Shown: positions 1-12,300 of the stretch, one piece after another
Layout: each line of letters opens with the position of its first letter
Position numbering within the stretch: the stretch's first letter is position 1
From: Halichondria panicea
Taxonomy: Eukaryota; Porifera; Demospongiae; Suberitida; Halichondriidae
Length of the DNA: 64,000 bases
NCBI RefSeq assembly: GCF_963675165.1
Contig: NC_087377.1
Location: forward strand, 17,753,018-17,817,017
Reading direction: 5' to 3'
The notes under the pieces: model-generated
The model's database searches: none
The model's input: only the letters and a program-made list of their open reading frames with translations
What the model was told of the DNA's origin: nothing
Position numbers and translations under genes: made by a program

Positions 1-1149
1 GAATCTATAATAATTATAATATTATTTTATATTATACTCGAGACATTTTTTTCCCGGGTAATGAGAAGATAACATTTGCCTATAGAGAGAGTTGCTCATG
101 ATTCTGTTCACACAAACTGTGCATCTTCTGATAGGAAATCGTCGGGGCTAGGTCTGTAGTCACCGTTGTCCTGTGGGGAGGGTGTGTGCAGTGTGTGGGC
201 GGGTGGTGAGGGTGTGTGAGGTGTGTGGGCGGGTGGTGAGGGTGTGTGAGTGATATACAGCTATGGTGTTAGAATACAAAATCGGGCTGGGGAAATATTA
301 AGCACGTAGTACAAGTAATACTATTTTAAAGGTTTCCCCCTCTGAACATGAAAATGAATCACTGTGTGTTTTCTATCATACAAATTCCTGTGAACACATA
401 ACTACAAGCGTAGGGAAATGCCTCCAGCTATTTACAGGGAAGCCAATCACATTTCAGCATCATTACACAGATTTCAACACTTCAGGAATACATGGCATTC
501 CAAAGTTTGCCTAAGATGGTATACATACGAACAGAACATGAAAATCACTGTGTGTGTTCTATTTTATAAAATGGTGTGTACACATGACTTCATGTTTAGC
601 CTCTAGCTATTTACATGTGGCATACAGAGAGAACTTCATCATCTTTATTCACAGGTTTCACAACTACCCACTTCAAGTGTATGGAATTCCAAACGTTGCC
701 TATGATCTAAGTCCACTATTGACAGTGACACATACCAGTGTTGACCAGATAATACTAGCCCCCTCTCTCCCATTACACTGTACCACACACAGACACACAA
801 GCAGACAACTCCCACTGTGTGAATATCATTGCTCAATTGGGTGTAACAGACCGTGAATGTCGCTAATTCACTTGGCGGAGACGCAACACAAACATTAGCA
901 CCTACTCGTCCTACACACAGGGGGCACATAACACACACACGCCCACACAGTACATGTACGTAAAACAAGGCCTCAAAGATCTAGAACTTCTGTTGTAAGC
1001 ATACTTAAGCATCTAAGAAGTGAGTATTCAGTCCATTAGTTTTTTATTTGAGCTCTCTCACCCACACCCACACCCACACACACGCACACGCACACACACA
1101 CACACACCCACACCCACACACACCCACACACACACACACACATACTTAC
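1..1149. other. Region 3' of gene 1; no confident gene
   Basis: No convincing complete gene is visible. Positions about 180-250 hold a short GT-rich tandem repeat. Positions about 349-530 and 535-715 look like a degenerate direct duplication (shared ATGAATCACTGTGTGT-like and CTAGCTATTTACA segments). A (CA)n tract occupies 1055-1141. On the minus strand, gene 1 should end here. Two acceptors fit the phase-0 junction after 1150: one at 910/911 followed by GAC GAG TAG, and one at 989/990 followed by AAG TTC TAG. A minus-strand AATAAA lies at 644-649. Transcript data are needed to choose between them. Confidence 0.5.
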
Positions 1150-2841
1150 TCGTCTGTAAGCAGGAGCACCCACAAAAGAGTCGGTGTCCGGAGGAGGCAC
1201 TTTCATCATCTCAATGTCATCACCTCCGAGTGGAGCTAGGGGCCAAAATAATAATATTAAATGTTGGGTATGACTCGATCAGGTTACAACTTCAACTATC
1301 ATGTAGCTAGCGGTGGGAAGCATTGAAAAGAATTATAATTTGTGTATATAAGTATTAAGTTTTGTGTAGGGTGGTCCCAGAGTTGTATAACTTACATAGA
1401 CTAAATTATATCGAAATTAATGTAAAACTACATGTAAGAAATCAGTTATTATGAGTCAGAGTATACAGTAACTATTCTTTCTTAGAAATAGTAAAATTAA
1501 TACTAGGGAAAGTTTCTTGAAGTATATAGTATACATGTGGACTAGGGGACTAGGTTTTGTCAATTAGTCCGACTATACAGAACTTATTTTAATGGGAGAC
1601 ATTGCAAATGCACACTCACTGTTGTCTAAACAAACGCTTTAAAGGTTGCATAATTCCTGGCATACAATATACGTGGTCACCAAACTTAGACGCACACACA
1701 CGTACCTCCGTGTGGGTAGTTGGGGGTGGGCTTATACATGGGAGGAGCAGCAGGTCGAAGTGCAGGCAGACTCTCATACTCTGGGCTAAATGCCTCGGGT
1801 TGTGCCACATCTTCCTCATCACTGTCTCTGTCAACATTGCCACGTGGATCAGCGCTATAGTCAGTGTATGATCTATACAGAGAAAAAGGGGTAAGGATTA
1901 TATTATACGTAGTTTTCTCAAAACAAAACAAAACAGTACTACTATATATCAGGTTTCGAATGCGACGTTCTTTTCGATTGCAATTTTTTTTTATCGCAAT
2001 CGAAAGACACGCAAAGAGTATATAAAATAGGTACTCACTTTCCCCCTGAGACATTGTAGGGCGCCAGATCAACTGATTTGGAGCTCCTGGCACACATGTA
2101 AACGCACACCAGGAGGAGAATGATCAATACAATCACTAAGATGAAACCAGCACCCCCGGCTGCTATACCGATGATCTCCGCCAGAGATAAGCCAGCAACT
2201 ACAGTGAGTATATATAAACTATAGTAAGTCATTTTGTACATGCTATAATGGAGTACATAGAAGAAGTACCAATAACCAAAATTTGAATTGGCTAATTCGT
2301 AAGCTACCAACATTTGAAGTATTGTATAGCGCGAAATTTTCGAGGTACTTATCCTCTGAAAGCATTCCGTTGAATAAATTTCGTGGGTTGAATGTGCTTA
2401 TTGGAAACACTCTCAGGCCACGCCTTCAGTTAAGCTAATTTTCGTGTAGGACTGCTAACCCACGAAAACAACAAAAATAAAAAATTTCGCAGCATACTTC
2501 ATAACGTACCTAGGCCTGCATTGACCTCCACACTGATGTCCCTGGTAACTGTTCCGGCTGGATTAGTCCCCACACAAGTGTATGTACCAGCATTGGCTGA
2601 TGTGGCACTGTCGATAGTTACTCGAGACAGAAACAGGTTGCCAGAAGGCGTAACAATACTGATATCCTCTCCTGAAGAGAGCATATTGCCACCTTTAAGC
2701 CACGTAATTGTCGGTGTGGGGATGCCCATGATCTCACAATCCACCTCCAGTTCAGCGCCTTCTATTGTGTTTGGTGATGAACTAAAGTTTGTGACGAACG
2801 GCTCGGCTGTAGAGGAGGGGGGGGGAGGTAAATATGTGTGT

Positions 2842-2887
<46 letters not shown>

Positions 2888-2888
2888 A

Positions 2889-2919
<31 letters not shown>

Positions 2920-4341
2920 TCCCTATACATTGACTTACTGCAAAATACAAATGGCTCCTCGGCAAATTCAATAGATTCACTTGAACGTTCACATCTGTAT
3001 ATTCCAGCATCTTCCGTTACAATATCAGACAGTTGTATCTGAAGGAAAAGAATGGGTAGGTGTAATTAACATCTGGATTTCAACCAATCACAGAACTTGT
3101 ATCTAAGCACACCATTGGAAAGGTAATTCTGAGAGCTATTGAATGCATCAATTAGTTTTGAAATTGGACAAACTGAACACAAATTATGAGCTCTCAAAGA
3201 TAGCTACCAAAACAACCGAAAAAAAAAACTCACTTGGTCGGCAAAGGTTTGTGAGACTCTTAGGAAGTTCCCCTCTCCTGGAGTGATGATGTTGCGCCCC
3301 ATTAGAAATTTTACTTCAGGCCGTGGGAAGCCATTGGTTTGGCAAGTCATGGTGACAGTGCTGGCGTTGAGTAGACACATGGCAGCAGGGTTATCAATAA
3401 CTGACAAGCTCAATGAAGAAATTGGATCGCTAGTGGCAACTGGAGGGGAAGAATAAACCATAATTATAAAGATGAGGTTGTTCACACTAGTTTTTATCTT
3501 AATAATTATTGTATATAATTATACCTGGTATAGTAATGTACACGGCTGAAAGACTCCCACTTCCAGCGAGATTGCTAAAGGTGGCAAAATAAGCTCCTGA
3601 TGTTTCATTGGTCAGATTAGTCACGGTCAACATAAACGTGAAGGGAGATGCCGCATTAGTATCACTGCAAGGGTTGGTGATAGTGTACTTGTCTCCGTTA
3701 GCAATGTTCGAGCCCTTGAAGGACCACTGTACACTCGGGCATGGGTCAGCCTCCACAGACACAGGTACTGTGACCATGGTCCCAAAGTCACCCATAAAGA
3801 GAGTACCAACTTGTCTGTCTCTCATTGCTCCAGCAATGGCAGTCTCATTGAAAGCCAGGGCAATGGGTGCAACTGTGTAATGAAACAATACATAACATTT
3901 TTACATTTAATTATAATTATTAATTTTTTATTATAATGTGAATTTTACCCTGTACTTGTACAGGAATTAAATACGCAACAAATATAAGCTGACATGTACA
4001 TACAAACAAAAGCAATGGTTGTTACCTGGAGCTCTGACCTCCAACAACCAGGCAGCATTATCTTCAGACACTATATTACTGACAAAGCACTGGTACACTC
4101 CAGAGTGACTGACTTGAGGGTTTTCAATAGTTAGCATAGTGTCGTCAAAGACAATTCCAACGAATGAAGAGTCAACTCTATCTCCATTGAAGTACCACAC
4201 TGTTGAGGGTGCAGGGAAGCCAGTGTTGGCACAGGAGAAGGAGGTAGGCATAGCAGAGCTTGATCCTACAATCACTTCACGTGAGTCCAAGGGATCCATC
4301 ATTATCATGGCTCTTTCTGTATGTGTGGGTGTGTGTGTGTG

Positions 4342-4411
<70 letters not shown>

Positions 4412-6042
4412 GTGTGTCCTTACGTTGCACTGTGACTGTTCCACTACTGACAACATTGACTTGGTTGGATCTGCATTGCAGAGTGACCAGAGATGGGGGA
4501 GGAGGTAATAAATTTGTGATCGCACCTACTGCTCCTAAGGCAGGAATTTGAACACCATTAAAATAGAAAAGACAAGCACGATTTGCTGTCCCTTCTGAAG
4601 AAACATAGCTGAATTCAAAGTTATCAGTCGACAAAGCCGTGAGATCTCCTATTTCCTTGTACACAAAATTCGTTTCATCTAGTCCAGTACCATTGACAAA
4701 ATACGTCTGAGGGCTTCTCTCTGATCCGTTCATTCGAGCATTGCTTACTTCACAGTGATACTCGTGTGGGAAAGTCTCAATATCTCGAATGTAGGCCCAT
4801 CTTCCACCCTCCAGAAACCTTATGGCATTACCGTCTTTGTCCTCGACTAAAGGTGCTACAAAATCGTCTTGAAACCACACGATGTCTGGAGGTGGCTGCG
4901 AGTCCCCAACCCTGCACTCAAGAGCTATGTCGATACCAATAAGCATACCAGGCAATGGAACAGCAGGTGCAGTGGGTATAAACGTACGCTCTTCCTCAGC
5001 TGGCATAAAGCCACCGAAAACTGCAAAGAAAGAAAACGATAAATACAATTCTTATAATTATAGGAGCATGAATTGCTTACATGCATAGTGGACAGTGATG
5101 TCTCTACTACGGATGGTTGCAATGAAGCCAGGCTCTCCAATGGTGTTAGTAGCCTCACAGTGATAGATAACTCCAGCCGTGGAAGCATAGTCTCCCTTAG
5201 TGATATTTTGAAACAAGAAGGTACCATTCGAAAGCACAAAACTAGCGTCAACCACGTCATCTCCCCTGTACCAAGTCACGGTAGGTGTAGGGGTCCCAGA
5301 AACATCGCATTGTAGGCTAAGATCTGAATTAGATCCATCAGCGTTGGTTGCAAAGACAACCACATCTTCTTGCTCACTGTTAAAGCTAGGAGCCACTCCT
5401 ACCTCTGTATGTGTGTGGGAGGGAGTCGTTGGAATGTATTTAACAGGTCTCTCTACTTGCTGAAACGTAAACTAATTGATAGACTAACACACACAGACAT
5501 GTAACTAAGCAGCAAGACACATTTTAGGAAATGTGTTGCCTAAGGGACAACAAACCCCGGTCTATTGAATGGTGAGACATGTCATGTGATGTTATAGTTC
5601 GTATACTTTATCTGAGGTACACCACACACCATATGGGTACGTGTATTCACAAACATGTGTCATATCATGTAGATATAAAAGGTATGATATTTAATGGGGG
5701 TACCTTGCGCTTGCTTAGTGTAAAAATAAACATGTCTAAATTTGTTCGATAGATTGTAACAAAGCCGGCTAAGCAAAGCTATACCTTATGTCCTATTTCC
5801 ACCCCATTTTTCTCTGTACATATACAAATGAATATGTTCTATACTATGCAAATTGTGTCCTGGCTTTATAATTACTATTAAATATTGTGCATGTACTATA
5901 TGTGTAGAAGTATGACAGCTGGCAGTAACTAACTAACTAACGTAACGTAACTACAAGCGCTAGCTTTTAACTCACCCGTGTGTGCGGCTTGGCTATAGCC
6001 GATAATTGTAGCCGCTATAAGAAACGCTAACGTCCACTTCAT
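1150..6042 (-). CDS. Single-pass transmembrane Ig-superfamily receptor (last exon unresolved)
   Basis: Eleven exons join in phase: 6042-5976, 5404-5081, 5020-4424, 4316-4026, 3872-3525, 3439-3234, 3038-2939, 2806-2510, 2198-2039, 1872-1706, 1235-1150 (881 codons so far). Exon 1 is a signal peptide (MKWTLAFLIAATIIGYSQA). Ig-type modules with the Cys...Trp...Y-x-C pattern lie at about residues 23-130, 131-240, 330-426, 543-644 (split by an intron) and 645-743. Residues 240-329 and 427-542 are Ig-like but lack clear cysteine pairing. A membrane helix lies at about 753-776. The tail has several tyrosines and a PPMY motif fitting the WW-domain ligand PPxY. Most module borders are phase 1, as in shuffled extracellular exons. 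Its role is inferred as adhesion or recognition at the cell surface; no ortholog is recognised. A very short terminal exon below 1150 is expected. It is divergent from the receptor at 6382. Confidence 0.85.
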
Positions 6043-6381
6043 CTTGTCCCGTCCCTCTTGGAGCTGCTTCTATGATTCTTGTCTGTATTATTGGTAGTTT
6101 CTTGAGCTGTTTGTCTGTTTGCTTGAAGCTTGTAAAAAACGTGTAAAATATCCACACCCTAACGCTTCAAACCACACATTTTAATTATATTCATTGCTAG
6201 TTAATTGGTGGAAGTTTGTATTGCGCATGCGCACACTCATGTGGGCGTGGTACCAATGTGACAGAAGTGTGGGCGTGCCTCACTGCTTGTCTGCACACAC
6301 TACTATACTCAGCAAAACAATACCGTCTTGCAAAGCCCTAGCTAGCCTAGCTCGAGTCCGACTCTCTGTGCTTGTCTGAAC
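6043..6381. promoter_or_regulatory. Shared upstream region of two divergent receptor genes
   Basis: This 339-bp interval separates the start codons of two Ig receptor genes transcribed away from each other. It must hold both 5' UTRs and core promoters. No clear TATA box is visible. The palindromic segment TGCGCATGCGCA at about 6221-6232 resembles an NRF1-type site and is the most promoter-like element. Assignment is by position and therefore inferred. Confidence 0.5.
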
Positions 6382-9300
6382 ATGAACTACTACTTCTATA
6401 TTAGCCTAGCTCTACTGGCATACACCACTGCTTCAAGTAAGTTGTGTGTGAATGATTACAGGCATAGCTATAGTTGGCTATACAAGCTGCAATGCATGAG
6501 CTTTTAGACACAACATGATTCATTGTATTATTATAATAACTATCTACTGTACTCCTACAGGAGCTCAGACAGTAACTCCAGAGCGTGCCTTTGCAGTCAA
6601 CAATGGCACAGTGACTTTGTCCTGCCCAGCAGACTCTACCTCTTGGTTGAGATACAATGGCAACGATTTGACACCAGTGATAGCAGGGGATGGTGTGGTT
6701 TTGAGGGGAGCTGAGCTTATAATCGAGGGATTTCATGCACACACGCATGCAGGGAAGTATTACTGCATCGCTACTAGCAACGGCATGACTACAGTATCAT
6801 GCCCAGCTGAGATAATTCATGCACGTAAGATGCTTCATTTAAAATCTAAATTACATATTTGTAAATATATTTTTTATCGTAATTCAGGCATTCAAGCATC
6901 ACCATTTCCGGTTAATCCTGTCGATACTGTTGTCAATGTGAACGGCACCACGATGATGACCTGTAAGCCTCCGCCTAGTGAGCCTGCCCCAAACATTCAC
7001 TGGAAGAAAGATGGAACAGACTTGAACCTCCAGTCGGACGCAAGACTCACTGTCCTTGCCACTGGGAACTTGTATATTACTAACACACAGTTGACTGATG
7101 AAGGGGAGTACCAGTGTATTGCTTACAACGAGTTCACAGGGGCTACAAGACGATCAATCATTGGAATGCTCACTGTTTCCTGTAAGTTTTGTAGTTTCTC
7201 ATTCCAATCGAATTGTGTTGATACTCTCCCCCGCGCACTTGCAGATAACCTATTGACCCCTGTCGTTCCTAACGTCACCATCACCCCCGCCAATACTCTA
7301 ATTAAATCGCTCGGAGAATCTGCAATATTTGAATGCACTGCATCTGGTTTCCCACCTTCTGAAATACGTTGGGAAAAACTTCATTCACAGATCTTTCCTT
7401 CCACTGCAAGCGTGCTCCAATCTGGGTCGCTAGTAATTGACCCCGTGACCTCTGACGAGGGTGGTGTATATCGATGTATTGCTCGTAACAGTGAGGGTGA
7501 GATGTACAGTGATGTGAGGCTAGAGGTCAAAGGTGAGAATAGGTGTTAATGTGCTCATGCATCACACTGCATGTGGTAATGAACTTATTCATAGACAACT
7601 GATCAACGTGAATATCACACCACACACTGCACACACACACACACACATCACACATATATCACACATACACAGGTCCGCCAGACTTTACGGAAGAGCCATC
7701 TGCGACAGTTGCCATGGGAGACATGTCATCACTATCCTGGACAGTACAAGACGAAGGTGAGTCACTTATAGCCATTCTAATGGCATTGTATAGCACTCTT
7801 CTCACTTTTTTCTTGGAATGCAAACCATTAGAGAAAGTACAACCTGCACTACAAAGCTACGTACACTGTATATAGTATAGGCTGTGTATAGAGTAGCATT
7901 TCTGCTTTAACATTTATTTCTAGTGAGCTAGGTGAAAAGGTTCGTTAGGTGAAGAGGTTTGTAAAATAATTATTTGCAGAATGACTGCATAATAATGTGC
8001 TTGCCTACTATTAATAATTGTGTCCCACAGGTCCAGTAAAAGCTTTGTTGTTTCATAATGGCCGTCTCCTGGAATCAATGAGTAGCGATAGCGGACTCTC
8101 CATCACACACGCACTCAGCCAGTCCAGTGGAGGAGGAGTCTATCAATGCATAGCAGAGGGGTTGTATGGGTGTTCTCAAAGCAGCATTGTCGTTAATACG
8201 CCTCAGGGAACAACGCAGGGCCCTACTACCACGGCTACACCTCAGGGAACAACGCGGGGTCCTACTACCACGGCTACACCTCAGGGAACAACGCAGGGTC
8301 CTACTACCACGGCTACACCTCAGGGAACAACGCAGGGTCCTACTACCACGGCTACACCTCAGGGAACAACCCAGAGCCCTACTACCACGGCTACACCTCA
8401 GGGAACAACGCAGAGCCCTACTACCACAGCTACACCTCAGGGAACAACGCAGGGTCCTACTACCACGGCTACACCTCAGGGAACAACTCAGAGCTCTACT
8501 ACCAAGGCTACCAGTAGTCCAACAGAAAGTACATCAACGACAGCTGAGACCACAGCTACGACTCCAAGTGCCACAGATGCGAGTACTGTTAGTGCTACGG
8601 GTACGAGTGGCACAGACAATGATATTGTAACAATCGCTACCACCATCTCTGAGACCACACAGTCTACGACAGATGGCCTCACAACGAGTGATAATTTCCC
8701 TAGAGAGATGATTGCAGTGAGTCATGATTGATGCTGGTATCAACTTACAGGAATGTAGTGCATTAATGCATGGGAATGTGTGATGTTCCATACATGTATA
8801 TAACGTGTGATTAACAACATTGAGCCACCCACCCTCCCCCGTATGTAGGCGTATCCTGATTCGATAGAGCTGAACGGGCCCGTTGAGATAGTTTGTGTGG
8901 CTACTATAGGAGCTGGAGTGGTGTGGTATGGACCCTCAGGCAGTGTGTTGCCTAGTCACGATGTAGTCGCAGATTTAAACGTGATGAATACCACGCTCAT
9001 TGTGGATAGCCCGGGGACGTACACCTGTAGGGCTATGTGGGGGGTCTTGATGCTCAGTACCAGTGTCACTGTGACAGCAGGTGAGGCTGTGGGGGGTGGG
9101 GTGGGAGAGGAGGGAAATTTGTTCAATTTTTGATGCAAAGTTAGGTAACATCATTACAGGGAAAGACCAAAATTAGCTATATGCGTAAAGAACTGGATGC
9201 CCTAGCTGACTTATATTATTATATAGACTGTAGGAATTTCACTTTCAATTGTTATATACATGTAATAATTCATGCAGTAGCACTTGTCATAATTATGGTA

Positions 9301-12300
9301 TGCTTAGAATAAAGATATATTGTAATGTTCAAAAGGGGGTCACAATTGCAACTCTATATAGCAAATTTGTTCGCTGTTGACAACTGTCGAGTCTTTGTTG
9401 CATGATTAATGAAGTTTGACAGTTTCTCATGATTAATTGAATAGCTAGTGTCCGGTTTGTAACATGAGAATAAGTGAATGGAATGACTGTGGCCGGCTCA
9501 TCTCATCCATGGCTTCCATTTTCTGTTCTGTGTGTTCAAGCTTCCTGTCACTATAACAGCTTGCACATCATTTATGCATGCAGTTTATACAGAACATGCA
9601 TGCAGACCATCGCTTCTATTCTCTGCATGCATGTGTGTGTGTGTTCTTGTCGTCACTATTTAGCAGCTTACACATATCTTATGCAGTGTAATGTTCAGTG
9701 CATGCAGTCCTAGAGAGTAGAATAATTATTGCATGTACTTCTCAATATTATTTTGTGCAAATTTGTAAAAGTTTTGATGCTTATTTTACAGTTCTAGTAT
9801 GTGCATGTATATTACCCCCTCGTGTATATTACGTTACCCCCTTGTGCATACGACCCCTCCATGTATATTACCCCCCCTCGTGTATACTACCCCCCTATGT
9901 ACGTAACCCCCTCGTGTATACTACCCCCCTATGTATGTAACCCCCCGTGTATACTACCCCTAACCGCCCCTCCACAGCTCCACTCCGTGTGCTTGTGAGT
10001 GACTCTTTGACGGCCCGTGTCGGAGAGCCAGTCGAGCTGTTGTGTGAGGGTGAGGGGAGTGGAGTGGGCGTAGAGTGGAGCCGTGTCGAGGGGAGTCTCC
10101 GAGAAGGGGGTGTGGTCAGTAGCAGCGTAGGTCAGGTGACATCAAAGTATCAGATAATGGCAGTGACAGTTGCTGATGACGGTGACTATGTGTGCACAGT
10201 CAGATCGCCTTATTTTGAGCAGCCATTATATGCTATCATCACCCTAACCGTACTAGGTAAGAATACTAATTGTTTGTATGCATGTGTAATACTTCGGCTG
10301 CACTTTAGCTTACGTAAATGGTGTCTGTGTGCATGTTTGTAATGTCGTCTTTCCTGTGATACCTTATTAATTAGACTGTCAGCATATGTCAATGCTCCGT
10401 GTTCAAATAAGGATTATACAGGATATGCATGTGCCCATAGTAATACTGGTCAGTGGTGGACTGGTGGTTGGTACTAACCCAAAATATAGACCTAGCTGCA
10501 TTATAGTAATTATATGCTCTAAATTAATAGGCAAATTATTTTGTGTGTTGAATTGAGATTGAGGATTGGAAATAATGATAGCCTCCATTTTAATTATTAT
10601 TATTATTATTATTACGCATGGGCACTGATGGTGGTATTGCATGTTTATGTTTCTCGTTGCAGACCCAGTGGTGCCAATTGGACCTCCTCTGCTTGTCACC
10701 GCTGCTGTGTCACCCTCGGGAGGTGTACTGTTGTCCTGGCAACCACCACAGACAGACTCGAAACTACTCGGCTACAAGATTAACTACGGGAACACACAAT
10801 ATCCACCGACAATGGTAGCCAGAGAATCGACGGCAGTAGACAAGCGTACGTTTGGTGTGAGACCAGATATTTTCCTCGAGTATGGCGAGGTTGTGACGGT
10901 GGTGGTGTGGGCATACACTTTACAGGATGAGGGGACGGAACTGAGGGTGGTGGTCTCTCCAGCTGGCCTCGTGGGTAAGTGAGTTCAATTTAAGTACGTA
11001 GAGCAGCATATTTGAATTAACGGCCATAACTTTAGTTCTGTTGGTCCAATAACGTTAAGTTTATGATTTTTTTTAAAGAGTCTTTTTAAGTGATGTGTTT
11101 AAATCCAAAAATGTTTTGGGCCATAATTCGGCCTTGGACCATAAGCTATAATCCATGGTACGACTAAAATTAATTGGCAAATACTTTTATCTCTCAAATA
11201 TAAACTTTGATGACACCATTTGATATGTCTCTTTCTAAGCTTTCAGAAAATCAGAAAATCGTTAAATTTGGACCATCAGAACTCTAGTTACAGAGCTAAC
11301 TCTAGTACTTTTTCAAAATCAAAAGTCTGCTTTAATATACGTATGTAGCCCTGCTACCATGTGATTGCCCCTACCCCCCTTGTGTAGTATCCACGGAGTC
11401 TCCTACTGGCCCCCCTCCCACTGGCCCTCCTCCCACTGGCCCCCTTCCCACTGACCTCCCTCTCATTGGACCTCCTCTGCTTGTCACCGCTGCTGTATCA
11501 CCCTCGGGAGGTGTACTGTTGTCCTGGCAACCACCACAGACAGACTCAAAACTACTCGGCTACAAGATTAACTACGGGAACACACAATATCCACCGACAA
11601 TGGTAGCCAGAGAATCGACGGCAGTAGACAAGCGTACGTTTGGTGTGAGACCCGATATTTTCCTTGAGTATGGCGAGGTTGTGACAGTGGTGGTGTGGGC
11701 ATACACTCTACAGGATGAGGGAGCAAGGCTGAGGGTGGTGGTCTCTCCGGCTGGCCTCGTGGGTAAGTGATGGGAGTGAACTAGTTCAATTTAAGTACGT
11801 ATAGAGCAGCATATTTGAATTTACGACCATAACTTGAGTTCTGTTGGTCCAATAAAGTTAATTTTATGATTTTTTGAAAGCTTAGGAAGAGACCTTTCAG
11901 ATTATGTGTTTAAATCCAAAATTTTGTTGGATTTTTCGGCCTTGGACCATGAGCTATAATCCATGGTACGACTAAATTGGCAAATACTTTTATCTCTCAA
12001 ATATGAACTTTGATGACACAATTTGATATGTGTCTTTCTAAGCTTTCAGAAAATCATAAAATCGTTAAATTTGGACCATCAGAACTCTAGTTACAGAGCT
12101 AACTCTAGTACTTTTTCAAAATCAAAAGTCTGCTTTAATATACGTATGTAGCCCTGCTACCATGTGATTGCCCCTACCCCCCTTGTGTAGTACCCACGGA
12201 GTCTCCTACTGGCCCTCCTCCCACTGACCCCCTTCCCACTGACCTCCCTCTCATTGGACCTCCCCTGATACTTGTTAATCAACTTGCGCAAGACGGAGGG

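Noticed and set aside
1-1000. Small open frames near the left edge
   Set aside because: Low-complexity or repeat-derived; no splice-consistent model or family was found.
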